Source: Flavobacterium sp. 5 (lineage in GTDB: Bacteria > Bacteroidota > Bacteroidia > Flavobacteriales > Flavobacteriaceae). Taken from it: DNA of 64,000 nt. Shown here one piece after another: positions 9,469-20,100 of the stretch. The position numbers and the translations under genes are program-made. How positions within the stretch are numbered: the stretch's first letter is position 1; each line of letters starts with the position of its first letter. The notes below the pieces were generated by a model. The model was not told the DNA's origin. It did no database searches and was given only the letters and a program-made list of their open reading frames with translations. The stretch spans positions 248,001-312,000 of the forward strand of contig NZ_PHUE01000001.1 in assembly GCF_002813295.1 (NCBI RefSeq), given 5' to 3'.

Positions 9469-12400
9469 TTATTTCTTTATAAATTTTATAGCCATTTGAT
9501 TTTTATTTGTAATAATAAAATACGTTCCTACTTTTAATTTAGAGACATCAACACTATTATTGTTATCTACTTTTTGTTTTAAAACTAAACTCCCTGTTGG
9601 AGAAAAAATACTAATATTTATTCCTGCCATCTTCGTACTAAAGAAAAGCGTGTTCCCTACTGGGTTTGGATAAATAAAACTTTTTTCCTTTTTAGGACTA
9701 GCTAAACCAAGACTTGTAGAAATATTTTTTATGCTTATTTTATTAGTCTCTAAATTAACAGTTACCTTATATGTTCCTGTTTCTCCAACCTGTACTTTCC
9801 ACATGTCATCAGGAGTTGTACATCCGTCTACTTTTGTAAACGCTGTGCCAGATAGAGTTTGGTCTGTTTCCGATGCGTACAACCATGCATCCTCGCACAA
9901 GCCACCACCTGAATGAAATTTGAATTTCCCTTCGGTACTACCATTTGTAGCGGACAATATTCCTGTCCATTTAAAAATGTTTAAGTTCTCATTAGATTGC
10001 TCCATCAATAACCCTTTACTATCATTACCTGCAGAAGTTGCGTCTCCAACAATTGATAATGACTCTAGTATTGTTTTTTGGAAACTTACTTTTTTAGTTT
10101 TAATATCAACAGTAACCTTATATGTTCCTGTTTCTCCAGCCTTTATTTTCCATTTATTATCTGCAGAAGTACATCCGTTAGCTATCGTAAAACTATTATT
10201 AGATATTGATTGATTATCTGTAGTTGAATACAACCAGATATCGTCACAGATGCCATTTAACCCTGAATGAAATTTTAATTTCCCTTCTGTAGTTCCATTA
10301 GCTGCTGATAAAGTTCCAGTCCATGTATAAATGCCAGCATTATCAGTAGATTGCTGCATTGGAAGTCCTTTGGGATCCCATCCTATTGAAGTAGCATCAC
10401 CAACTATTGCCAGAGAAGTAATCATTTTTTCTATATTGATTGTTTTGGCAACGACATCAATAGTAATCTTATAACTACCCGTTTCTCCTGCTTTTACTTT
10501 CCATTTATTATCTGGTCCCGTACATCCCGGAAAAATTTCATATGTATTTGCAGATAAAGATTGATCGGCAACTGAGGCATACAACCAAGTATCATCACAC
10601 CAATTATTAGGACCAGAATGAATTTTAAATCTTCCCTGCGAAGTACCATCGCTTGCAGTTAATGTTCCTGTCCATGTAAAAACATTAGGGTGATCTAGAT
10701 CATGATTCATTGGCAGTCCTTTGGGATCCCAACCTATAGAAGTAGCATCACCTGTTATAGACAAAGTGGCAAAATCATGAAGCTTTTCTATTTTGACTAC
10801 ATTTGTAGCAACATTCACCGTTATTTTGTACGTGCCATTTTCTCCAGTTTTTACTTTCCATTTATTATCTGGATAAGAGCAACCATTTGCAATAACCATA
10901 GATGTTGAAGACAAAGACTGATCGGAAGAATTTGCATAAATCCATACATCATCACATTGTCCTCCTGTTCCATTATGAAATTTAAATTTCCCTTCGGTTT
11001 TACCATTACTAGGAAATAAATGACCTGTCCATGTAAAAACATTCAAATCTTCAAGCGATTGATTCATAGGTAATCCTAACATATCAAAGTTCATGAGATC
11101 TGTAGCATCTCCTACAATAGATAGTGAATTGATTGCTGGTGTTTTTTGAATCACATATTTTAATGTAGATTCATCAAATGTTACACTGTAATTACCATCC
11201 GAATTTATCGTAAATGAAATTGTATTACTACTATCAGTAGTTTGCATAGCATTTCCAGATAACCCTACTGCACCTCCCCATTCAAATCCATTTGCATTTT
11301 TACTCTGAATAAATTTTAATGTGTATGTCTGACCAGCCTTTAAATTTAGTCCATCAAATTTCCATTTCTTATCACCAACATTTATCATTGGAGTTAAATT
11401 TGCATTAAAACTACCTTTAAGAAACATTGTATTTACCATACTTAAATCAATATTCTGATTATTGTCTGGTATAAGTGGTATGTAACGAACCGTACTTGTA
11501 GACCAAGCTGAATATACAATACCATTATCTGTAACATATCCTGTTCTGCTGATACGATTTATGTTTTTGCTTCCTGCTGTCTGGCTGATTACAACTTTTA
11601 ATGAATCAGCATTGTGTTTTGTTACATTAATTTCATGAGTTGCATAATCATTTGTTTTGTAACCAAATCCATCACCATCATCATGATAAATTTCGCCAGT
11701 AGCAGTCCCATCTTCCAATGGATTTATCAAATAGGTAATATTGTCACTTTTATAATCTGTTGTACTTTGAACTACTTCTGTAATAGGAACTACTGAACCC
11801 GGTCTTACATATAGAAGAGCTTGGTATTTATCATCTTCAGTAGCTTCAAGCTTTACTTTATTCCAATTTCCTTTTGGCAGATTTGGATTCACAGCCCATC
11901 TCGGTATTACCAACAAATCTTTCCCGACCATAAAGGCCTGCTGTTCGCTTCGTAAACTCAAATCCGTATTATCAGCAAAAAATACTGGTCTCATCAAAGG
12001 CATTCCTGTTTGCGAAGCCTCTCTTAATAGTGTGTACATATATGGAAGTAGACGATATCTGCGATTAACTGCTGTTCGGGATACGTTTTCAATTTCCGAA
12101 CCAAAAGCCCAAGGTTCTTGATTAATAGATCCCGATACAGAATGATTTCTTGAAAAAGGATAATAAGCACCAAGAGCCATCCAATGACCAAGTAAGTCAG
12201 GGGTGCAATCGTTGTTAAAACCACCAATATCAGCACCAGAAATTGGTTGACCAGAAAGACCTAATGTTATAGACATTGGGATAGATAGTTTTAAATGTGC
12301 CCAGGTAGATGAGTTATCTCCCGTCCAAGTAGCAGCATATCTTTGACCTCCTAAAAAATTAGAGCGCGATAAAACAAATGGCCGTTTATCAGGGTTTGCT

Positions 12401-13596
12401 GCTGCAATTCCTTCACGACTTGCTTTGACCATCATATAGCCATATACATTGTGATATCTTAAGTGACTTCCCGCAGGCATGTCTCCGCCTCCACGATGTA
12501 AATTGTCTTCCGGCATGGTTTTGTTTGAAGTTTCAAATACAGAAGGTTCATTCATGTCATTCCAAATTCCATCTATGCCTTTTGCCATAAAATCTTTATA
12601 CAACCCACTCCACCATTTACTGGTTTCTGGGCGGGTAAAATCGGGAAAGGCAACATCACCTGGCCAGACTTGACCATTAAATTCTGTACCATCAGCTTTT
12701 TGTACCCAATGATTACCTGCTTTTCCTTGATCATACACGAAATAACCTGTCTCTTTTTTTACGCCAGGGTCAATCATGTAAACAGCTTTGAAGTTTTTAG
12801 TATGCAAATAGTCATTCAATCCTTTAGGATTACTAAATGTACTAGGATCAAAAGTAAATATCTTAAACTTGTCCATATAGTCAATATCCATCCAAAGTAC
12901 ATCACACGGAATTTTTCGATTTCTGAATTCGTCAGCAATACTTTTTACCTTTGAATCTGGGGTATAGGTAAATCTGCTTTGCTGATAACCCAGTGTCCAT
13001 AAAGCAGGGAGATCAATTTTTCCCGTTAAATCTGCAAGTGTTTTCAATAACTCCTGAGGGCTATTTCTTTCGATGACAATTACCCTGAATCCAGGACCAT
13101 CAGAAGTTATAGTTATTGGATTTGATATTACAAAAGATTGTTTCCAGGTATGATCAGCAATAATTCCAAAAGCAGTACCATTGGGACGGATACCCATAAT
13201 CCAGGGATGTGACTGATAAAGACGGGTACCATTATCAATCCAATAATTTGGCGCTTCACTATTCCATAATGTTACTTGAGTATCATTACGTTTCAGTGGT
13301 CCCGAAACTTCTCCGTTACCATAAAAATCAACACTTCCTGTATAAGAGATTTTTACTACGCTTTTACCATTTGCTGTGCTAAAAACAGGTTTTATTGACC
13401 ATGATGAAGGAACACTTCCCTGGTTAGTAAAATCATTTACAAAAATCAGAGACGGTAATGTACCAGCAGGATTGAAATTGTTTGGGTAAAAAACTGCAAC
13501 ATTGTCGCCAACCATATTTGAAGTCTGACTCCAGGATATGAATATATTCAATACCAACATAGGAACTAATGCGAGTAGTTTAAATCCTTTTTTCAT
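9469..13596 (-). CDS. GH31 alpha-glucosidase fused to four SusE/SusF-like modules, T9SS secreted
   Basis: A very long (1375 residues) GH31 protein. Signal peptide to about SWSQ; N-terminal sandwich; GH31 barrel with WMDIDYM, nucleophile D347 in GIWNDMNEP and acid/base D427 in TWTGDN; C-terminal beta-domains to about 815. Four tandem modules of about 117 residues follow (near 822, 942, 1060 and 1179). Each begins SIVGDATS..GxDxKGLPM, contains a FTWTG..L strand and a paired Cys motif, and resembles the C-terminal domains of SusE/SusF outer-membrane starch-binding proteins. The last 70 residues are a T9SS sorting domain (IYPNPVGNTLFF to IKFIKK). It probably releases glucose or another alpha-linked sugar from a bound polysaccharide outside the cell. 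It lies just downstream of the susCDE-like operon, separated by a terminator. Confidence 0.93.
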   Translation of the reverse strand: MKKGFKLLALVPMLVLNIFISWSQTSNMVGDNVAVFYPNNFNPAGTLPSLIFVNDFTNQGSVPSSWSIKPVFSTANGKSVVKISYTGSVDFYGNGEVSGPLKRNDTQVTLWNSEAPNYWIDNGTRLYQSHPWIMGIRPNGTAFGIIADHTWKQSFVISNPITITSDGPGFRVIVIERNSPQELLKTLADLTGKIDLPALWTLGYQQSRFTYTPDSKVKSIADEFRNRKIPCDVLWMDIDYMDKFKIFTFDPSTFSNPKGLNDYLHTKNFKAVYMIDPGVKKETGYFVYDQGKAGNHWVQKADGTEFNGQVWPGDVAFPDFTRPETSKWWSGLYKDFMAKGIDGIWNDMNEPSVFETSNKTMPEDNLHRGGGDMPAGSHLRYHNVYGYMMVKASREGIAAANPDKRPFVLSRSNFLGGQRYAATWTGDNSSTWAHLKLSIPMSITLGLSGQPISGADIGGFNNDCTPDLLGHWMALGAYYPFSRNHSVSGSINQEPWAFGSEIENVSRTAVNRRYRLLPYMYTLLREASQTGMPLMRPVFFADNTDLSLRSEQQAFMVGKDLLVIPRWAVNPNLPKGNWNKVKLEATEDDKYQALLYVRPGSVVPITEVVQSTTDYKSDNITYLINPLEDGTATGEIYHDDGDGFGYKTNDYATHEINVTKHNADSLKVVISQTAGSKNINRISRTGYVTDNGIVYSAWSTSTVRYIPLIPDNNQNIDLSMVNTMFLKGSFNANLTPMINVGDKKWKFDGLNLKAGQTYTLKFIQSKNANGFEWGGAVGLSGNAMQTTDSSNTISFTINSDGNYSVTFDESTLKYVIQKTPAINSLSIVGDATDLMNFDMLGLPMNQSLEDLNVFTWTGHLFPSNGKTEGKFKFHNGTGGQCDDVWIYANSSDQSLSSTSMVIANGCSYPDNKWKVKTGENGTYKITVNVATNVVKIEKLHDFATLSITGDATSIGWDPKGLPMNHDLDHPNVFTWTGTLTASDGTSQGRFKIHSGPNNWCDDTWLYASVADQSLSANTYEIFPGCTGPDNKWKVKAGETGSYKITIDVVAKTINIEKMITSLAIVGDATSIGWDPKGLPMQQSTDNAGIYTWTGTLSAANGTTEGKLKFHSGLNGICDDIWLYSTTDNQSISNNSFTIANGCTSADNKWKIKAGETGTYKVTVDIKTKKVSFQKTILESLSIVGDATSAGNDSKGLLMEQSNENLNIFKWTGILSATNGSTEGKFKFHSGGGLCEDAWLYASETDQTLSGTAFTKVDGCTTPDDMWKVQVGETGTYKVTVNLETNKISIKNISTSLGLASPKKEKSFIYPNPVGNTLFFSTKMAGINISIFSPTGSLVLKQKVDNNNSVDVSKLKVGTYFIITNKNQMAIKFIKK

Positions 13597-14007
13597 AATT
13601 GTTTAGTTTTCATTTTTTTTGTATTCAAAATTTATTGAACCTCAAAGAGATTTTTTTTTATATTTTTTTATGATTTTTTTTCCATCTTTAATTATTACAA
13701 TTCAATACAAATGCAGTTAATACAGAAAAATATTGCGAACAATAGAGCTAGTTCAAAACACTTTATTTGAACACTTTAGAAATAATAATAAATAAAAAAA
13801 GGATATTAATATTTCTTTTATGCAGAGTAAAGTTTTACATCATATTTTAAATTTTATAGTACTTACCTTTTTAATATACCTTATTAATTTCTCTAATAAA
13901 TCTTAAAAAAAGAAACCAAAACTCTCCAATCCTATTTAGATTGAAAAGTTTTGACTTCATAATTGGTAATTAATTTAATTAACTTGAAAATATATTTATT
14001 AATATGT
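13597..14007. other. Intergenic region: GH31 promoter region and an inverted repeat
   Basis: This 411-bp AT-rich gap must hold the promoter of the GH31 fusion gene, because a terminator closes the operon upstream. A short inverted repeat, GTTCAAA (13751-13757) and TTTGAAC (13766-13772), lies about 155 bp upstream of the start and could be a regulator site. I found no perfect TAnnTTTG box, no copy of the TACTAAA operator and no coding trace. Confidence 0.4.
13917..13953 (-). terminator. Rho-independent terminator closing the first susCDE-like operon
   Basis: Arms at 13917-13931 and 13939-13953 form a 15-bp stem on the minus strand (two G-U pairs) with a 7-nt loop. GTTTCTTTTTTTAAG follows directly. 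The structure lies 55 bp after the stop codon of the SusE-like gene. Confidence 0.75.
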
Positions 14008-15189
14008 CTATAGCTTATTTAGCTGAATAGTCATTTTTACAGGATCTACGATAAGTTCGTAATTACCAGTGGTTTCAATATCCCATTTGTTATCACCACT
14101 TACAGTATTGTTAAAATACATTGGTACAGCATCAGCATCAGGTATAAGTATAGTATGAGTTACTTTTGGCATTAAGCATGGAGCACCCCAGTCGCCTGCC
14201 TTAAAAAAAAGTTTAAATCCTTCATAATCTTTTATTCCTGCCGGACCATTAAATTTTCCTTTATAAGAAAAGACTCCATTTTTAGCATCCCAGTCCATTG
14301 GTTTAGCCTTTCCAATATCCCAGCCAATGCCATCTATTGCATGTCCAACCATATAAATATTTGGATAAGGTGCTTTTGCAAAAACATACGTTTTTTGTTC
14401 AATATCCATATAAAAAGAATAACGACCTGCTTCGGTTACTTTAAAAACATTATCAACTGTTCTTGGCTCAGTTTCATTATACACTATAGTATTTCCAGCC
14501 GCAGGATCGTAAGAAGGTAATTCGCTCCCTGGTTCCTCAATAACCTTGAATGACCCTACGGAAAAATCGCCTACATAAGTATATATTGATCTTTCCGTTA
14601 TTTCTGGCAAACTTTTACCTGTACTGTAATCCCAACTACCACTTATAGCATCACCCACCATAAACAACGGTAATGGCCCTAGGCTATAACTTGTAGCAAC
14701 AAAACTCGATGTAGATACTTCAGGAAGCTGATATTGTGTTCCGCCATTTACCTGTGCTATTATCTGCACTTCAAGATTCGTTAGAGTACCACCTGGGCGT
14801 TTAAAATGCTTCAGCAAAATAGAGTTCAACTGTTTTACTGTATAGGATTTAGTAAAAACACCAACAGGAATCTCTTCTGTAATCACTGTTTTTTTAGTTA
14901 CATCATCAATATCTTTACTGAAATTATTTCCTAAGATATCCATACGGAAGAAGTACGTCAAGTTAGTTCCCTCTCCTCTATCATTTCCTTTTGTCCATGT
15001 AAAAGTTATTGCATTTTCATTGGTATTTTCATCAATCAACACAACATCTTTACTAGAAAGAGTTAAAGTCAAAGGATTGGCAAAATTTGGTTCCTGAAGC
15101 CAATCCTGATTATCAAGTCCTTTCTCCTCGCAAGAAAAAAGAACTATACTCATTATTATAAATGAGATAATATTTTTTATGTTTTTCAT
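14008..15189 (-). CDS. SusE/SusF-like surface glycan-binding lipoprotein
   Basis: 393 residues. A lipoprotein signal ends in LFSC with Cys20 as the lipid-anchored residue. The N-terminal part has the SusE-type Ig-like domain (LTLTLSSKDVVL ... AITFTWTKGNDRGEGTNLTYFFRMD). Two further domains, starting near LFMVGDAISGSWD and IYMVGHAIDGIGWD, resemble the SusE/SusF carbohydrate-binding domains and the four modules of the GH31 protein encoded just downstream. It probably sits at the cell surface with the adjacent SusC/SusD pair and helps capture glycan. It is the last gene of the susC-susD-susE operon (15 bp after susD, terminator downstream). Confidence 0.88.
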   Translation of the reverse strand: MKNIKNIISFIIMSIVLFSCEEKGLDNQDWLQEPNFANPLTLTLSSKDVVLIDENTNENAITFTWTKGNDRGEGTNLTYFFRMDILGNNFSKDIDDVTKKTVITEEIPVGVFTKSYTVKQLNSILLKHFKRPGGTLTNLEVQIIAQVNGGTQYQLPEVSTSSFVATSYSLGPLPLFMVGDAISGSWDYSTGKSLPEITERSIYTYVGDFSVGSFKVIEEPGSELPSYDPAAGNTIVYNETEPRTVDNVFKVTEAGRYSFYMDIEQKTYVFAKAPYPNIYMVGHAIDGIGWDIGKAKPMDWDAKNGVFSYKGKFNGPAGIKDYEGFKLFFKAGDWGAPCLMPKVTHTILIPDADAVPMYFNNTVSGDNKWDIETTGNYELIVDPVKMTIQLNKL

Positions 15190-15204
15190 TTCGTTTTGTT
15201 TTAA

Positions 15205-17103
15205 TTAGTTGGCCCAGAAAGGTGATTGAACTAAATTTGGATTTTTTTCGATTTCTGCTAAGTATATTGGAAACCAGTAAAATGCTTTTTTATATACTCT
15301 TGTCTGGTACGCTGTTCTTTTATAGAATTCAGCTTCATTTTTACCATTAAAGTTCATTCCATAAGCAGGACCATTTAGAACGGTTTCTGCTAATTTCCAT
15401 CTTCTTAAATCATCATAACGTATTCCTTCAGTACAAAGTTCAACTCTTCGTTCCATTCTGATAATTTTTCTGATACTTGCCTGATCACTATCGACATGAA
15501 TATTTTGAGTATCAGTTGCTCCTGTTGTATAGGTTCTTACACCAGCTCTCTCTCTGATTTTGTTAACATATATCAAGATATCTGCATTGCCAGGATCTGA
15601 CTCATTAAGTGCTTCGGCATAGTTTAAATAGGCTTCTCCTAATCTATATAGAATTCCTTGACGCGGTGCAAAATAATCCCGAAGAGGATCTCTTGTCGGA
15701 TCTGTTCTTTTTCTTACCAAATATCCATTTTGTGGCGCATCATGTGTATGGTTATTATCTTTTCCACCGCTAAAAAAATCAAGTTTTCTACCTTGATCCT
15801 TACCTGCATTTGCACCATCTGTATACCATGCCCTATCAAAGTTAACTGCCAGATAAAATCTTGGTTCACGATTGCAATACATATTATAAGTACCCGCTAC
15901 AGTAACTAAGCCAGGACTTTTAACTTCATTCCATTTTGTTGACCCATTGGTCCAATACCCATCTTCAGCAGAAAAACCATTTTCTACATATCCAGAAGCT
16001 GGGTCTGTTATAGGCAATCCATTTGCTGTAAAAAAAGCATCTACCAGAGATTGTGTTACACCATATCCTCCAGCCCCTCCGCTTCCGCTTGGTGCTGTAT
16101 GTCTGTCATATTCTTTGGATTCAACACTTGGACGAGCAAACAGTACTTCTTTATTTCCTTGATTATACTCTACAAGATGTAATTTTTGACAAGATAAAAA
16201 AGGATCAATTTTTCCTGTAACAGCATTCATTTCTACATACAATTTATAACCAGCTACTTCTGCACTTATAATCAAATCTTTGCTGGCATCTGCTGCAATT
16301 TTCCATTTATTGGCATCATAAGAAGCGCTAAATAATGGTTTTCCATCTTTGGAAAGGTGACCAGCATAATCTGGATTACCATTAACAAGAGGACTTGCTG
16401 CAAAAAGCAACATTCTGGCTCTAACTGCTTTACACATAATTGATGTGGCACGACCATATTTACTATCCGTGTAAGATGGGGGTAAAACTTTTTCAGCCTC
16501 TTTTAATTCATTATCAATCCAGCTTACAATCTCATCATAAGGAGTCTGACCTACCTGCAAATCAGAAAGATTAAAATCTACCGGAGTAATTTCATCTGGA
16601 TTAAAAGGGACTGGTCCATACGTACTTATTAAAAGTGAGTAGTAATATGCTTTTAAAAAACGGCACTCACCAATCATCAGCTTTACATCACTTTCAGTTA
16701 AATTTTGTGAAGGTATTGGCTTAATATTTTTAATTAATATGTTGCATTCCCTGATTCTTTGAGGCAAATTATTCCAGTAACCTGGACCCCATGTTGAACT
16801 CACCGCCCAGTCACCAAGTGCGAATGGTATAACCTCCCAACCATATTGACGCCATCTCTCTGACGGGCTCATATCGTCTGCCAAAATTTCCCATCCTAAG
16901 CTACGGGTATACCCCCAAGTAGGGTCTGGAATCCGAGAGTAACAGCTTGCCAGCCAATTTTCTGTTTTTGTTTTACTTTCAAAAACAGCATCCAAAGTAA
17001 GCTCGACATCATCCTCTTTATCTAAGTAATCGGAACACGAAGACAATAAAAATAATCCTATAAAAAGGAATATTAATCTGATATATAAATTTTTCATTTT
17101 CAT
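15205..17103 (-). CDS. SusD-family surface glycan-binding lipoprotein
   Basis: 632 residues, a little above the usual SusD length. Lipoprotein signal with SSC (Cys23) followed by the family start (SDYLDKEDDVELTLDAVF), TPR-type helices (LIKNIKPIPSQNLTESDVKLMIGECRFLKAYYY region), and the RagB/SusD C-terminal motif IRMERRVELCTEGIRYDDLRRWKLAE. It acts as the lid on the adjacent SusC transporter, presenting oligosaccharides for uptake. It lies 10 bp after susC. Confidence 0.96.
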   Translation of the reverse strand: MKMKNLYIRLIFLFIGLFLLSSCSDYLDKEDDVELTLDAVFESKTKTENWLASCYSRIPDPTWGYTRSLGWEILADDMSPSERWRQYGWEVIPFALGDWAVSSTWGPGYWNNLPQRIRECNILIKNIKPIPSQNLTESDVKLMIGECRFLKAYYYSLLISTYGPVPFNPDEITPVDFNLSDLQVGQTPYDEIVSWIDNELKEAEKVLPPSYTDSKYGRATSIMCKAVRARMLLFAASPLVNGNPDYAGHLSKDGKPLFSASYDANKWKIAADASKDLIISAEVAGYKLYVEMNAVTGKIDPFLSCQKLHLVEYNQGNKEVLFARPSVESKEYDRHTAPSGSGGAGGYGVTQSLVDAFFTANGLPITDPASGYVENGFSAEDGYWTNGSTKWNEVKSPGLVTVAGTYNMYCNREPRFYLAVNFDRAWYTDGANAGKDQGRKLDFFSGGKDNNHTHDAPQNGYLVRKRTDPTRDPLRDYFAPRQGILYRLGEAYLNYAEALNESDPGNADILIYVNKIRERAGVRTYTTGATDTQNIHVDSDQASIRKIIRMERRVELCTEGIRYDDLRRWKLAETVLNGPAYGMNFNGKNEAEFYKRTAYQTRVYKKAFYWFPIYLAEIEKNPNLVQSPFWAN

Positions 17104-17113
17104 TATTTTAAAA

Positions 17114-20100
17114 TTATAGACTTATATCTAATCCAAAAAGAACAGATTTTGTTGATGGATATTTTAAACCATTTGATGTGTCTAACTCAGGATCCCAAAG
17201 TTTAAAATTTGAAATGTACCATAAGTTATTACCGCTAACATATACTCTTAACCCTTGTAGTCTCATTTTTTCTGCGGTATTTTTCTTCAATGAGTATCCA
17301 AATTCCATAGATTTCAATCGGCCAAAACTCATATCTTTTTTCCACCAAGTAGATGGAAGAGCATTATTAATATTTGGTCCATAGCTCAATCTTGGATAAA
17401 ATACATCTTGATTAGGATTTTCTTCAGTCCAACGGTCTTGGTAGTTACCATAAATATTTCCCAAAGTACCCTCACCACTTCCTGGTATAAAAGTGCTTCC
17501 TCCTATGATTCGTTCAGATTTTGCTATCCCTTGAAAGAAAAAGCTAAAATCGAATTGTTTGTATTTGGAGGTATTTCCAAAACCATATACAATTTGAGGA
17601 TCAGTTGTACCACCTATAAAACCTTGGTCTAAACCATCTATTTTTCCGTCGCTATTTCTATCTTCATATTTTATATCTCCTGGACGTACTGCCACTCCAA
17701 ACTGTGGGATGGCAATACCGGGAGCTAACACATTATCCGAAACAAAATCTTCCTTAGTATATAACCCTGTTGCTATATACCCATATAATGTATTGTGCGA
17801 AATACCTGTTGCAGAGCGGTAAGTTCCTTTAACAGTATCTGCTTCATCCTTTTCGGTAACTTTATTTTCAACAAAAGTAAAATTGGCACGCCAGCTCATA
17901 AAGAAATCGGGAGTTATCTGCTTATTGAAATTTAGTGCTACTTCAAATCCTTTATTTTCCATTTTTCCAATATTAGCAAAAGGCGCATTGATAAATCCTG
18001 CTTGGGTTGGAACAGTATTACGTCGGATAAGGATGTCTTTCCTTTTGTCCTGAAATACATCTACTGTCAAATCAATCGTATTCAATATTCCTAATTCTAA
18101 ACCAATATCAGTTTTTGCAACTTTTTCCCATGTCAAATTGGTTACTCCAATTTCTCCTTCCTCTATACCTTCATATTTTACACCTTGCCCCGTACCCCAA
18201 TTATAGTCTGAATTATTATTATCACTAATTGTAGTTTGATAAGCAAATCTTCTGTTTCCTCCGATATTATCATTTCCAGCTAACCCATAAGATCCACGAA
18301 GTTTAATTTTATTAAAAACATCCTTAAGAGACTCCATAAATTTTTCTTCGCTTGCTATCCAGCCCATAGATACAGATGGGAAGAATCCATAACGCTGCCC
18401 TTTTGCAAAATTCTCTGACCCATTGTATCCAAAATTTACTTCTCCAACATATTTTCGGTCAAAAGTATATGAAGCCCTTCCTGCCAATCCTTGATGTTTA
18501 AATGCTTGAGGTGGTGTTCCATCATCATAACTGTCTTGATTATATAACAATAAACCTGTTACATCATGTTTTCCAAAAGCATGACTATACGAAACATTCG
18601 CTTCCAGATAAATACGTTTATTTCCAAAATAATCATGCTCATAATCTTTATTGAACCCTAGATAGTCTTGACCATAACTCTGAATGCTATGAATTAAACT
18701 TCCATCAAGATCTCTTTTAGTAGCTACATCATAATAGTTAGGTGATTTACCACGCTCCACTTTATTTTCAGAAAAAGAATCAAACGCATAGGTAAATTTC
18801 GCTTTCAATCCTGGAGTAATAGATTTAAAATCTTGTTCCAATGATGCCAAACTTTCAATTTTGCTACCACTTAGTTTATAAAATCCTTGCTGTGTACTCA
18901 TAGCCCATGGGTTTGGACGATTTATAACCTTAGGAAAAGTCCCGTCTGAATAGACTGCTGGATGAGCAAAAGGAGTGGTTTCAAAAGCAGTATTGAACAA
19001 ATCATCAGTACTGCTATTTCCTTTGTTAAGATTTTGTAAAAAACCTCCAATATTTAATCTGAATAAAGTTGTTTTAGACAAGTTTACATCAACATTTGAA
19101 CGGATATTTGCTCTGTTCAATCGCGTTTCTGTATCATAAGATAACTTTGGATCCGCAGCTAGCATTCCTTTCTCACTATAATAAGAAGCTGTTAATGCAT
19201 ATCTCAGAATTTCCGAACCTCCAGCAATATTTAAATTAGTTCTAGACGTATACGCATAATCTTTGGTGATTTCGTCCACCCAGTTTACATCTGGATACAG
19301 ATCAGGATCATATTTATTAGCAGTTTTTGCAATACGATCTGCTGAATATGGTTCTACTTTACCACTGTCAACAGCTAATTCATTTAGCAAACTCATGTAA
19401 GGTGCAGCACCAATAAATTTTGGCAATTTAGTAGGTTCCTGAATGGAAAATTCAGTTCTTACTTGTATTTTTGGAGTACCAACAAAACCTCTTTTAGTAT
19501 TTATCAAAATAACTCCATTTGCACCCCTAACACCATAAACAGCACCCGCAGCAGCATCTTTTAAAACTGAGAAAGATTCAATTTCTGAAGGGTCAAGATC
19601 GTTTAGGTTACGTTCAATTCCATCTACTAATACAAGCGGATTTTGCCCTCCCGCAAAAGTAGAGATTCCACGGATTTTTATATCCGATTGATCATAACCT
19701 GGTTCACCTGATCTTTGAACGGCCATTATACCTGTTACTTGACCTGCCAGATTGTTCCCTAATGTACGAGAAGTTCCTACCTGTAACAACGAAGGCTTTA
19801 CACTACTGATAGCACCTACAACGGATGCTTTTTTCATCGTACCATAACCTACAACTACAACAGTCTGAAGATCGTTAGTTTCATCTGCCATTTGTACATT
19901 TATAGTTGTAGCATTGTTCAAAGGCCTTTCGGTATCTTTCATTCCAATATACTTAAATACTAGTATCGCTTGGGGAGACGATACAGTAATAGTAAAACTT
20001 CCATCAAAGTCTGTCGTTACCGCGTTTTTTGTACCTTTTTCAAATACAGTAGCATTGGGTAATGAAACCCCTTTAGAATCAGTTACTTTTCCAGTAATTT

